A DNA stretch of 64,000 bases from Lepeophtheirus salmonis. Lineage: Eukaryota; Arthropoda; Copepoda; Siphonostomatoida; Caligidae. Under the pieces are notes generated by a model that searched no databases, was not told the origin of the DNA, and saw only the letters and a list, made by a program, of their open reading frames with translations. Below are positions 47,389-59,805 of the stretch, piece by piece. The DNA lies in contig NC_052143.2 of the NCBI RefSeq assembly GCF_016086655.4, positions 25,993,886 through 26,057,885 of the forward strand, in the 5' to 3' direction. A program made the translations under genes and the position numbers. Position 1 is the first letter of the stretch. The number at the start of each line of letters is the position of its first letter.

Positions 47389-48443
47389 TCTGTGTATATA
47401 TATATAATAGAGTTTGTATGTCCTTTATGGGTGCCCAAACCATTGAATCTAGAGGAAGCTGAAATTTCGCAGGGTTGCCTCTTTTGAACCTGTTAAGGTT
47501 AAGACGGGAGTGGCATTTGGGGGGGGGAGAGGGTCATATAAGGTGGCTCATTCTATCTCAAAAAACAGAAGTTGCTTTTAGAGCTCAAGGAGAATAAAAA
47601 GGGGTTGAGTTATAATTCAAATAATGACTCAAAAAACAACTATACGAATAACTACGTTTTCTAAATTTAAAATTGCACTTTCTTTTTATTTGTTTTTTTT
47701 TTCATTTGCAAAAAAATGTATTTTTGGAAATGGAACATTGGATTCGTTGATAAAATGAAGTTTGTAGAAATTGATCTAAAAATTCGTTTTCATATAAATT
47801 TGACACAACAAAATTGATGTTTAACTGAAATATCTTTCATTTTTTGAATATTTTTTTCATTTTCTTCTCTTTTTTTCATCACATGTCAATTTTCAATTTT
47901 TAAAAAGAAATTCCTCAAAACTATGTAATTTGCACCTATAAACTCTAATTTCTTCTTTACTGTATTTTCAAATTCCGAATCATTTTACTTCTTAATTTTT
48001 GCAATATTTGCAAAAATGAACCAGTTATCGAAGGGGTTTTTTTTCAACGACATTATTCTCCATAAAAAACGAAAAAGTACGAAACAAATTTTGGCAAGTT
48101 TGTGTTCCTCTTTATAATTCCAATAAATGACCTTTTCTTTTGCAAAATTAGTGCAAACAAGGGTTTTGCCATTTTCTTCGCGAATTTTCATTTGGGAATT
48201 TGTTCGACAAAAATGAAAAATGGACCTCTCCTTAAGACATATTTTTTTATTCATATGTGTTGGCATTTTATTCGAAGTTCTTAAGACCATTTTTATTGTT
48301 TTTTCATAAACATAAATATACATATTTTATTGCTCGTCCACACCGAAGGGATCAAAACATTAAAAAGAAATAATATTCACCATTGTCAATGTTATTTCCC
48401 ACTCCCTCCTTGGCCGGAGCTACGCCGGGTGTACTTTTGCTGG
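47389..48443 (+). mobile_element. Candidate non-autonomous Helitron (1.05 kb)
   Basis: The 5' end TCTGTGTATATATATATAAT follows an A and leads into GTTTGTATGTCC. The 3' end CTGG (48440-48443, fitting CTRR) is followed by T. A short hairpin sequence CCGGAGCTACGCCGG lies 48414-48428, about 11 bases before the end. The overall plan matches 40457-40865 but the sequence differs, so it is a second family. A 112-codon minus-strand frame (47985-48323) inside it has no recognisable domain. A run of nine G lies at 47519-47527. Confidence 0.6.
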
Positions 48444-49589
48444 TGTAATTATAAATTTGGTCATTCTAATTGTCAAATATTAATTCATACTATCCTTTCA
48501 TTTTAATCTTATAATATTTCATGATGGTTATTATGTGTTTATGAGTAACATAAATCTGTGTATTTGAACTTAATTATGTGCCTTATAATATTTATATTTT
48601 TGAAATTTTTATTGAAATGACCAAAAAATGCATTATTAATATATCGAACATCCATGGATTCCATTATCCCCATCCCAAGTACTGTAGTATATCCCTCCTT
48701 TAAAAATTATACATCTCTTTTTTTGGTTGCAACTTGTGTAAAATCACAACTTTTACACAACACGTATAAAAATATTAACATACGCGGCACATTTTGTCTT
48801 TTTCTAGTAAGAAATCATGTACATAATTATGTACTATGTATTTTTAATATTTGATAGTGTAAAGATGTACCAAATGAACATACGGTATCTTTTCTTTTAG
48901 AATGGATATTTTATGAACTGAATTCAAGTGTAGCTCTACATAAATTCAACTCATTTGTTTGATGACCATGTTTTTATAACGTGAAAATAAATCTATTTCC
49001 CTTATTCTGAAAGGATTTTCTTCTTTGTCATGCTACTTTTTTTCGAAATGGTTGTGGTTGTAACTATTTAGAAATATGAAGAATTTTTATGACCCTTTTT
49101 TGAGGGGAGGAGGTATTTGGATTATTGTTACTATTATATTGTAATATCATTGTGTGTAAAATGTGTATCATACAATGGTATATGTATATACCATGAACCC
49201 TCTTAGCTAACTTGGGTAGTAATGGGTTTCCTATTTCCATAAAGAAATAATCATCATAAAAAAGTTTCTTTTAAATTGACTTTCAAATGTTGAGACATTT
49301 CAAAAAGCTGGAGGTATGAAAATTGATATATATACTTTGTTTTGTGGAAATACAACACGACTTTATCTTTATTGTATATATTGCCACATTTCCTTTTTAA
49401 AAAAGGAGGCAAAATGTCCCTAAATTGCTTGATAGTGGGCACAAGTATTGTTTACATAGCTGAGGATAGTGGTGGCATCCTTCGTTTATTATTGTTCATG
49501 CTTTTTTGTTTATTACAAAAAACTTCCAGTGTGTGCTTTGGAAAGGTTTAAGTAACCTACTAAATAATTGAACGATTCCTTCCCGGAGT
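48444..49589. other. AT-rich spacer
   Basis: Nothing recognised. Confidence 0.4.
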
Positions 49590-50160
49590 ATCAACTAGTA
49601 GAGCAATAGGAACAAACTATTATTGTGAAACCAATTTCTTCATCAGTCCAAGTATAACTGAGATAGAGGCCATTAGAAATTGTTTGACAGCTGCTTCTTG
49701 ACGCGGGAAGGAGTTATCGTCCCCTGCTCCGAGCGTCTCATTACCAAGATTAAAAAGCTGAAGGTCATCTACAAGTGCTTGGAGTGATAGGCAAAACTGG
49801 AATAGGACAGGGAATTCCTGGACTTTTTCGTTTCCAAAAGGCCTGTATATCGGTGCAGACAATTACCATAAAATTAATTTAAATTTCCTTGGTTTAAAGC
49901 CAAATACCCGGAGGGGTAATTATGTTTTCCAAAGGCCAAAATTTCCTGCCCTTGTCTATGTGGCCTCTATCCTCACCAGACTACAACCCTCTTGACTATA
50001 GAATCTAGGGTGCCATTGAGAGAAAGGTCTTATCCACTTCCCATGTTAATGGAGATGCTTTAAAGGCTGGTGTGGAGATGGAGTGGGTTACCATATCGGA
50101 GGAATACGGGAAGAAGACCTGTAAGCTCTTCAACTCTAGGATCGATACCATGGTGTAGGC
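49590..50160 (+). pseudogene. Internally deleted mariner transposase relic
   Basis: The 5' half keeps a frame ending SCFLTREGVIVPCSERLITK, then IKKLKVIYKCLE and a stop near 49790. After a gap, a frame with a single internal stop reads MWPLSSPDYNPLDYRI, stop, GAIERKVLSTSHVNGDALKA, then GVEMEWVTISEEYGKKTCKL, then FNSRIDTMV and a stop at 50158. SSPDYNPLDY is the third-Asp block of mariner transposases, and the tail has the family's normal C-terminal layout. The first two catalytic Asp blocks are missing. It shares a deletion pattern with the minus-strand copy at 26080-26480. Confidence 0.78.
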
Positions 50161-51964
50161 CAAGGGTGTCTATTTTGAAATTTAATTGTTTATTTAAAGT
50201 AAAATTAATAAATAAAGTATCATTGTCTTTCTACTTGAACTAATTGGAATCTTGATGAAGTTGAGCTTGGTAATTCTTGGACTATTCTTGAATAATCGGT
50301 GGTAATTGTTAGGAGCCTAACAGAAGCTATTAAAACTTCGTTCTAGCAACGATTATAATACTAATAATGGGCAAGAGAAGTAGAAAAATCGTCTGCTGAC
50401 AAAAAAAAACCCACAGTTTTATATTGTTTAAGATAACGTCGTCACATCTATTGTTATCCAGCAAGCAAGTTGACCCAAAATTATATTATGTATACATATG
50501 GCCTACTATGAAGCACTTAAACGGCTACACTTAATTTTGGGTCACGCATCACTGATTATTGACGTATTTACATCTACATGTGCACCCATTTTGATGAATT
50601 ACTATTCTTAAAGTACTCTCTTATAAGAAACAAAAATAACGATAGATACTTCGATAATATGTACATACATCTACTATGTACATACACATGTTCCATGAAT
50701 ACTAAGGAAATTAAAAGCTATCCATTATGGAAGAAAGAAAGAAGAAGAAGGATTTCTCTTTCTATGAATGCATCTTTTGACTTGGGAATACATAGATAAA
50801 AAGACAATCTCATAAACATATTAGGTTGACGTTGATGAATTCTGTGGGTAAGAGCCTCTAATGAATAAATGGATCCGTTTTAGTTTTTTACTAAATAGAA
50901 TACTAATGTAGAATAGAACAAGTTCCTTATCACCCATAACTAAACAATTTTTTGACCCCGACAATCAATGTAATTTACTTTTAAATACTCTCCAAATGGT
51001 TAATTTAAAAAAATGACTATTTTGATACCGTCAAAGGCTAAAAATTCGACATAAAGTCCACAACATGGGCAATGTAGTCATCAATAGAATATGATTATTT
51101 AATTTTTGGCCAATACAACATGAATCAGCATTAAAAACTTGAAAAGTTATAGAATTAATTAAAATCTTAGAGAAAGAGGAACGTTAACTTGGATAGTTAT
51201 ACAGTAGTTATAAGGGCCACGACCCTCCTTATTAAAATATAACTTGGCTGTGACTGAGAGTTGCTATCCTCTAACTTTTGTTTGATTATTTTTACTATGT
51301 TCTCGAGGGTTCATTTCAAAGTTGTCTGTTTAATTGATTACCAGCTGGGCTAAAGTGGGGCTCACCAACCGTTTAGTAACTTGTAACAGCGACAGATTCA
51401 TTTTCAGAAAACTTTCTCGTGAAGAAGTTTTTTTGAATTTCTAAAATACATTTCATGGACTCATCATTCTCAGAGTGTAACGTTCCAGAAAACTTTTGGT
51501 AAATGTTTTGTTTCATTGTGACGACGAATACTGTACTCTTTCAAAACTGCAAAACTTTTGCTACATATATAGCAACTACTTTTTTTTTTTGTCCTTTGTT
51601 TCCACAAAGAAATACTTTACTCCCCACTCCTCTTTAAAAACGCGACACTCTGTATCCACGTTTACCTTTTTATGTAGCCATAATGAAGAATGAAGAAAAC
51701 GAGATCTGAAAATGAAAGAACGGGTAAGATACGTAATTGGGGGATACCCAAACGGAGATGAAGTAAATGAATGTAAGAGCTATTAGTGCTACATGGGCAC
51801 TGAGTATATATTTCTTGAAATGCAGAGAACAAGACAAAGATAAAATACACTACACCAATAGTAAATGTGAGGCACATAGAAATCAATATCTTCTAGTTTT
51901 CTCAACAAAAATTTTAAATTGTAGCACAAAGTATCGTGTTCCATACGTTTTATAAAGTCAATTC
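50161..51964. other. AT-rich spacer
   Basis: No supported genes or elements. Small frames at 50578-50799 and 51767-51955 lack recognisable features. Confidence 0.4.
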
Positions 51965-52095
51965 AATCATCGTCGGCGAGCCAGATAAACTGACGTCGAG
52001 GGCCAAACCTGGACTGTGGACCCCTGGGCTATAGTATGATGTTTACTTTTTAAGGTTTTGATTTCATCTATAATTTTACAACCTACGGCTCTTTA
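51965..52095. mobile_element. hAT-like terminus fragment
   Basis: CGTCGGCGAGCCAGATAAAC, then TGACGTCGAGGGCCAAACC, then GGACCCCTGGGCTATAG reads like the common end region of hAT elements (GGGCCGGATAAA, then GTCGCGGGCC, then a CCCCTGG end). GCGCCCCTG follows near 52090. The partner end was not found. Confidence 0.5.
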
Positions 52096-53657
52096 GCGCC
52101 CCTGTAAGTGGTTTAATGAAAAACAAATTTTGAGTTATCAACCCCTGCTCTTGTCAATCTTCCAAAAAAGCCCTCACTTATTATCACCTCAGATAATACT
52201 GATACCAGAACCATTATCTTTGTTGTGTCATAAGATATGTTGGTCATAATAATCAAATAGTAAGAATGTTCGTAGTCTAATATGTATGTTCGTTCGTAAG
52301 GAAAGAGTAAATCATCACATATCTTTTTTTGAAGGGGCTCACCAATAAAAATGCATGTTTTATTCGTGTTTTTTACCAATCTGAAAATCCTAAAACGGAT
52401 TGAAACAGTCATATTTTTTGTTTCAACTGAACTAAGTCTGTCTAGATCAGTCTTACAAAAAAAAATCTGTGCTTCCATATCGTGAAAATAGGTAAAATAA
52501 TGTCAAAGGCAGTTCAAGTGTTTCATATGTGTGTGGTGGTAAAATAAAAGAAGGTTGGAATTTTTTAGATGTAACAGAGAAAAACACATTATTAGTTTTT
52601 TTCTTCAATAAAAAACCAAGGAGAATTATTTAATGAATCAAATACAATATTTAACGACTGAAGACCTGCCCAACAAGTTATGAATATGAATGATATTTGT
52701 TTAAATTTTTACATGAGCATTTTATTTACAAATTCAGTCAATTTGAACTTGCGGTATTTGAATTTAAAATAGACTTTTGATATCATCACTATAATCAGTT
52801 TCAGTTGGTGAAGCTTGTTATGAACCAGCTAATCCCTTTCTTCTTTTCGTTTTTCTTGCAACGTGAGGACTTATACACTGTTTTTTTTAAATAATTTTGA
52901 CGTATCTTTTATGATCAGTGTTACCAAATTACCGATTTTTATCAGGCTCAGTTAACCTTAAAAACTGCAACTCCTATGGACATATCAACGAATACATTTA
53001 TCATACTGTCTGAATATGAAGGAAAAATATCCCAGCTTGCTTTTATGTTATCACCGCACATGTGTACAACTCGCTTAACTTATTACAAATCTGTTTACGA
53101 TCCTCGTGACCGAAATATGGATACAGATAGAATCACGTAAGACCAAATTGATATTAAGCGGTTTCAGATAGTTGCTATTTCTGATCAAATGTTTTTATCT
53201 CATAAATAAATATTAAATCTAGGTTTTTTTTCCTTTATAAATTAAGAATATGGATAAATATTTACATATTAACAAAAAGCTAAAGTACCATACGTATACA
53301 ACATACATACATTTGAATTAAAGCAATTTGCCATTTTTGAACTTAATAAAGCATGCAGTTGTTTTATTTACTTTTCCCACCTCCTTACTAAATCTAATTT
53401 ATACTTTATTACAGTTTCATATAATATATAATTTACATACTACACAGCATAGCTTTATATATATTATGCGCGGGCAAAGATGAAATAAGTATTGAGAGAA
53501 AATGAATATACAATATCAAGATTTTAAAACCTTTTTTTATTACATTTATTTATATTTAATATAGTGAATTTACCTACCAGTAGGACATATTCATGAATGA
53601 TTGCAATTTTTGTGAGACGTTTTTTTAGCTTGTTTATATGTGTTTCTTTTTTTTAAT
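52096..53657. other. AT-rich spacer
   Basis: A 121-codon frame on the minus strand (52113-52478) is long for this AT-rich sequence but shows no domain and no coding composition, so I leave it uncalled. Nothing else recognised. Confidence 0.4.
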
Positions 53658-54080
53658 CAGGGGTGTAGCTGGAGGGGCTACAGCACCCAACCCAAAAAAT
53701 AAAAAGATATTTTTTCCCAAAAAAAATAATTTTTTGTTAATAACTATGGATTTTTTAAATTTATTTCCAAAAAATTTAATTTTTGATATTTTATTCTAAA
53801 ATATTTAATATTTGAAATTTTTTCCAAAAAATAATAATTTTCTGTGAATATATATGAATTTTTGAAACCTTTTTCCAAAAAAATTAATTTTTTTTTTGAA
53901 TAGCTAAGGATTTTTGGAGAAAAAAAATCCAAAAAATTTAATATTTGAAATTTAACTTATGAGATTTTTTTCTAAGAAATTAAATTTTTTGAAACTTGAT
54001 AATAAAAAAAAATTATCAATTAAGTATGGATTTTTGAAAAAATAATATTTGAAATTTAATTCACCTTAAAATTAGTGTAG
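53658..54080. repeat. CAGGGGCGTC-family body, left end only
   Basis: Begins CAGGGGTGTAGCTGGAGGGG, then CTACAGCACCCAACCC, and continues with AATAACTATGGATTTTT and CCAAAAAATTTAATATTTG modules. The right terminus is not visible. Confidence 0.6.
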
Positions 54081-54689
54081 TAATATTAGTAATGGGTATT
54101 GATTTTTGATGGAATATTATTTTCTTCATAGATTAAACAGTCTGGTGTATTATCCATGGAACGAATTACCTGCACTGTTCGGGATACTACTTTTTAAATA
54201 AATGTATATACCGACAAATAGTTGCAAATTCTATGCATTTTTTTTTTTTCCGAAAGTTATTATTCTTCTTCTTGAAGAGAGCATGTATATTGAAAGGAAC
54301 CACTTGTAAATGTGCTCATGAATGACAGAGATAAGCTCTGATAATTTGTTAAGAACTTGTTATATGTAAGTGTGTATGTCCATGTTGGATTCATAGTAGA
54401 ATCGAAGATAAATATTTAAGTAATTTCTACCAATGTCCTTATTAGATACGAAGTGTGAATTACGTTCATTGAATTCCTTTTATAGCTGCTTAAATGTCAT
54501 AACAGTGAAGTTGCACTATTTTAAAATCTTTGTCAAATTCTCAAGGCTATCATGGTTTTTTAACAAACCAAAAGAAGAAAAAGTTATATCTTTTTTACTT
54601 CATAAAAAACAAAGTAAATATTGAAATATAAAAATTAGCTCTATTATTAGATCAAATTTCAAGAACGTATTTGACGAAAATCTTAACAC
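54081..54689. other. AT-rich spacer
   Basis: T-run at about 54239-54250. Nothing recognised. Confidence 0.4.
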
Positions 54690-55339
54690 TTCGTTTTTCA
54701 TACATAAATCAAGGTTTTTGTGAGTGCGGTAAATTTGTTCGTGTCAAATACGAAAAAAAAAAAAAAAAAAACTAGATCTTCCTAATTGTCTTAGAAGCCG
54801 AGAAAAGACAATCTGAATGTGACCAATGAATTTCGGTCCCTGCACTTTTGGACGCTGGCAAGAAACCAATGGAGAAGTTGTTTCCATGTACCCAAACCAA
54901 CTACCCAGACATGAACGTGGTGTTTCTGCAGGATGATGTACCTGCAAACACGTCCAAAAAGTCCCAGAAGTGGTTATAGGACAACTTGCATTTCTGGCTA
55001 AAGAAAATGTGGCCCTACTCACCAGATGCCATCCCATTGTAATTTAACTTTTTGGGTGCATGTTGAATCCAATGTCTGTGCCGTCCGTCACACAAATATC
55101 AACAACCTCAAGGACACCGTCAATCAGTACTGGGATGTCATGTCTGAGGTTTACATCAGCAATAGGTGAAAGACCTGTAGTGGCCGTCTGGAAGCTATCA
55201 TTGCTACCAAGGGCGCCTACATCGTTGATTAGGGCAGCATAGACATAATTTTAGTTATTTTTATATTATTGACATACCCTATTACAACTTGTTGATGAAG
55301 TACATATTAAAAGTATAAATGTTTTTTCGTTGCACCCGG
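54690..55339 (+). mobile_element. mariner-like element with transposase relic
   Basis: The right end CGTTGCACCCGG (55328-55339) is the reverse complement of the CCGGGTGC terminus; the left end has lost the outer repeat but keeps CTTCGTTTTTCATACATAAA as at 2052. Plus-strand pieces read NEFRSLHFWTLARNQWRS in one frame, then NYPDMNVVFLQDDVPA and NTSKKSQKWL (second-Asp block), then WPYSPDAIP (third-Asp block, broken). They are followed by INNLKDTVNQYWDVMSEVYI and RPVVAVW-type text. It keeps both later catalytic blocks but lacks the N-terminal half; stops and frameshifts make it inactive. Confidence 0.78.
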
Positions 55340-57887
55340 TGAACCACTAATTTACTATGCATTTCTCATTGGCTGTCGATTTGTCTACTTTTGTCTCTTA
55401 TAAGGGATGTTTATACACTTGATCAAATCATCAAATTGAGCTTGTGTTCCAAAAATCATTTAAATCTGAGAGGGTGGTGTTACATGCCCTATTCCATTTG
55501 ACATGGAATGCCCCAACTACGCAATTTGGATTTAAAACAGATGATGAATAAATTTCTTTATTCCTTTTTATTGGGATATGTTCTGTAGATAGGGCACCCA
55601 ATTTTGAATGGAATATAACTTTTTTCATTTATTTTTTACCCCCAAAATGTATTTTTCAAGATCCCTTCTGAGTCGTGTTCTTATTTATTTTAGTCTCAAG
55701 GTAAAAGTAACTTCAATAACACTGTTGAAAATATACAAGCTTAAGATTGAATAAAATAATTATTCATATTTTGTTATCAGTTTTTCATTTTTAGAATTTT
55801 GCATAATCTCTAATATCAATCTTCATCTTACTTTTAATTAAAAAAATAATTTAGTCCATAGACTAGTCAATGAATACTAGATGAAATAAAGTATGCTTTT
55901 CTCTAATTATCCTACATTTCTTGTCCCTATTTGAACAAAAGTAACAACTCAGCAATTTTTTAGTACATATTACTTTAATTTAATTCAAATAACAGTCTTT
56001 ATCATTGGCAGAAATTAGTATTCACTGCAGGTATTAAATTTTCTTTTATTCTTAAAACCATTTGATTGCATTTGATCAAGATTTACTATAAATTTCTACA
56101 TTTTAAGTAATAAAATATCAACTTTGAGGGTCCAAAATGGCATCTCCTTCAATTTTGAGATAATTCATAGCGTCAATGAAAATACTTTATTCAAGGGAAA
56201 AAGATGGCGCATCTTTTATCTAAATTTATATCTGACTAATAGTGTAATTGTTATGAAATAAACGAAAAAATTGAATTAAAACAATTGTGTAATGAATGTT
56301 TTAATAAATTGAAAGAAGTTATTAATTTAAGTTCCTAAAATATACATAAATAATTCTATTAATTCAATTAACTCTTTCATTGCAAAGCTACTAATAAATA
56401 AAAATACTCTTTAGTTGGTCAAAAAACGCTAAAGAATAATGTTTGTATTCCAATTATACCGTGGTTTTTATAAAATTTGGTTTCCAAAATTGCAAAGGTT
56501 TTTTTTATCTATACCAAACTTCCTAAAATTGTAGTTTTTTTTATTTAGTCTTTGCAATGTCACTCAAGACTTTTTTATCTTGATCCTTGTAGATTAATTT
56601 TGAAAACAACACAAATTGGATGTATCCAGACTATTATCCTAGTCACTTTCTGCAAAGCTGTAAAATTTATTCAATTATTTGTAAAATAAATATTATTTCT
56701 CAAATGTGTAAAAGCTTTTCTGATTTTTCAATCTTTGTGATCTCAAAAAAAATTAACTTGTTTATTCAGGCTTGGGTTATTCGACTTTTTCTGAATAATG
56801 TTGGTATCTATCTATAATCTATATATATTTATTTATCTACAACAATTCATATACCTCTTAACCTTCCTTATCTTTTTAGAGGTATATAAATTTCTTATGT
56901 TCATCGCTTTCTTATTCTGTTTCTCCGAAATAATATTGAATAAATAAATTGCTGAATTTGTGTAATTTTATTTTTTGCTACTGTTGACTCAATACAATTA
57001 TGTAACTCCTCATACAAATATTTTTGCTTCATCTTTTTAATCTAATGTATAACTTACGAATTGTTACTAACTCATAATTTCTTGATTAACGATATTTTCT
57101 TGAGAGAGAAACAAAAATGAACAATATCATAAGTAGGGCGGATATTTTTCTTTTTTGCTAATTAGACGTCTTTTGATTTGGTGTTCAAATATGTAAAATA
57201 TGTGTGATCGACGCTTTCGTTCCTTTATAAAAACTCTCGCTTAACTACCCCATGCTGGTTATTCTTTTTCTTTAGTTTCTTTTAAGAAAATCTAAATTAT
57301 GACAAATGTTTTATTTAATTATCTATGTCGGAAGTTTGATGTATTTACTGAGACTTATAACAAGATATATATATATACACATAACTCCATTAAATTTATT
57401 TTCCTAATCACTTTTCGACAAATTTTTTGGAGATGTTTGATAGTTTATATATATATTAATAATTTTTAACATACTCAGTTTTTAAGAAAACATTTGTATG
57501 CTTATGTACGCACAGAGTTATAGCCCTTTCTTAACTTTTTTCCTATATTTTTATTCTTCATACGATGTGAAAGGTACGATTCAGCATTTTTAGAAGATGC
57601 TGCTGATTTTTTTAATGGGCTGAGGTCTCTTTCAAGGATATTATATCAACTGGAAAATGAATATAATATATATATATTTTTTTTTTAACATTATCAAATG
57701 GAGGAAATTCTTTTGATGACGTGTTATTATTTGCTTAAAAATCGATAATTTTGGTTATAATGAAAGAAAGACGAGGTATGCGTAAGCCTGATCCATTGAA
57801 TTCATCTGGCAAAAGTGGTTCAAGAGATGTTCAATTTGATGAGGTCTCATTTATTTTTAAATAATACATGTTTAGTTATTTCAATTC
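55340..57887. other. Long AT-rich spacer
   Basis: (TA)n around 57366-57376 and 57666-57680. No genes or elements recognised in 2.5 kb. Confidence 0.45.
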
Positions 57888-58359
57888 GGATAGAGCAATA
57901 CTCTGAGCAATCGGGATAATTGGTTCTCTGGACATACAACTGTAAGCGCTACGAGCTAATATTAATTTTAATAATGTTGGTTTTTGGTCTGGGCACATAA
58001 TATTTTTGGTAAGACCGAACTAATTAATTCATATTTGACTCAATAGCCCGCTGTACGAACCTCATTTTCCTGAGCCCTGATCCGTACTTGTTTTTTGCGG
58101 ACGCCCCTGTAGTTTGATATTTCACTTCATCAATTTCATTCTGATGTTTTAATGAGTATATATTGGAATATTTTTATTTTATAAATTCTCCTATTTTGGC
58201 TCGAAAGCTGGCCCGAAACCCGACATGACACTTTGATCCTCGATTTAGCCCAAAGTCCAATATTTTGTAGCCCGATCCACCTCTCAGTAATTAGTGGGAA
58301 GTGATTTGAAATAATAAATCCGTAGTATAAAGATACCCGAACTAAATATTGCTCTATCC
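57888..58359. mobile_element. Possible TIR element (GGATAGAGCAATA termini)
   Basis: GGATAGAGCAATA (57888-57900) and its exact reverse complement TATTGCTCTATCC (58347-58359) flank 446 bp. The interior includes a TGCGGACGCCCCTG word at 58096-58109, the right end of the CAGGGGCGTC family, and CCCGA-rich text near 58200-58285. A target duplication is not evident. Confidence 0.5.
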
Positions 58360-59327
58360 TCACAATTTTATCTGATACCCTTTTCCTCAACAGAACTAAT
58401 CGTACAGAGATACGATTTTATATCTACTGCTATTCAATTATACCGAACTGTCTATATAAACCCTTGTGACTTCTCTTTGGTTTACCTACGATGTAGCATG
58501 TCGTAAATTAAAAATATGAAAAGCATTAGTTAGTTTCTTAAAATTGACCACACATTCAAATATACATAATTGAGGACCTTAATTGAAATTCGTATTATTC
58601 CTTTTGAGTAATTGGATGTACAATCAGTTTGACTTTTATTCATTATAAGTAGTAGTATTTGGTAATTGGTTGTTCATGGTCTTTCTTTTTAATTACGTCG
58701 CATAATATTTTAAAACCTATGTACACGAAATAGAAGTTTGTGCGTAGGGGAGTGTGTGTTTGTCCTGCCAAGAAAATTAAAGGAAAAATATAATCTGATA
58801 TTGGATATAAATATTTATTTTAATGAAATATATATATATATATATATGTATATAAAGCACTTACTACTTATTTATTTGCAGAGACTCTTGTCACACGAAA
58901 TCATTCTATATAAATTTGATTTATTATTCATTATGAAACTCGACATCTTGATTATTTTTATTTTTTACAATATTAATAAAGAATAAAAATACTTACAACC
59001 ACAAAAAGACTCCGCCATTTTATATATATATATATTTCTTTTGTATTTGTATGATTTATTACAAGGTAGCTGTTTTGACATATTTTTATATTATCTAAAG
59101 ATTATTAGTCAATTTCAACCTCACTATTTTACTGGTCGTACTTTCATTCTCATACAATTTGCATCATTCTTAAGAGGTAGTACATATTTAGTAGGGACAG
59201 GTGGTAAACCTAAGATAGTTGCAACTTTTTTTCAAGATAATGTAATGTAGAGAATACAACCAGATTTTTTGGCATAAAACTAGCTATAAGACAATTTTTT
59301 TATATTTTAAATAAGACTATTTTGCTC
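58360..59327. other. AT-rich spacer
   Basis: (AT)n at about 58829-58847 and 59022-59034. Small frames only. Confidence 0.4.
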
Positions 59328-59805
59328 TGAGGTGTGTTCCCTAGGATTATATTTTTGGGAGGGCTTGTTTTTTGGAATTTTTTGGAAAACAATTTCAAAA
59401 ACCCATGGTTATTCTCAAGAAATTTAATTTTTTGGAAAAAATTCTAAAATCAAAAACTGTTCCCAAAAAATTGAAAAAATTTTCAAATATTAAATTTTTT
59501 GGGGAAAAAATTCAAATTTTAATATTTGATTTTTTGAAGAAAAAAAATCAAACAATTTTTATAATTTTATCACAATGCAAAACTCCCTTACTGAAGAGAC
59601 ATTTGAGATATTATATTGCCTAGTACAAAAGGGGTAGTTGCATAATGTAGTAGCGTTCAATTATAATCTTTGGAAAAATCACTGAATTGTATAAGCTCTA
59701 ACTTAAGTTAAATTTTGACGGGTCTGCAAGAAGATATATATTATTATTATTTTTTTGAGGGGGGAGGTGTACTGCACCACTAACCGACCTCTGTGGACGT
59801 CCCTT
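59328..59805. repeat. CAGGGGCGTC-family copy with decayed ends
   Basis: Left end CTGAGGTGTGTTCCCTAGGA then TTATATTTTTGGGAGGGC; right end CTGTGGACGTCCCTTC. The body has AAATTTTTTGGGGAAAAA modules and a GAGGGGGGAGG tract near the right end. No 5-bp duplication could be fixed. Confidence 0.6.

Noticed and set aside
47985..48323. 112-codon open frame on the minus strand within the Helitron
   Set aside because: No domain recognised; it could be captured sequence but nothing supports a gene.
52113..52478. 121-codon open frame on the minus strand
   Set aside because: No recognisable motif, composition like surrounding AT-rich DNA, and no supporting splice or initiation context.
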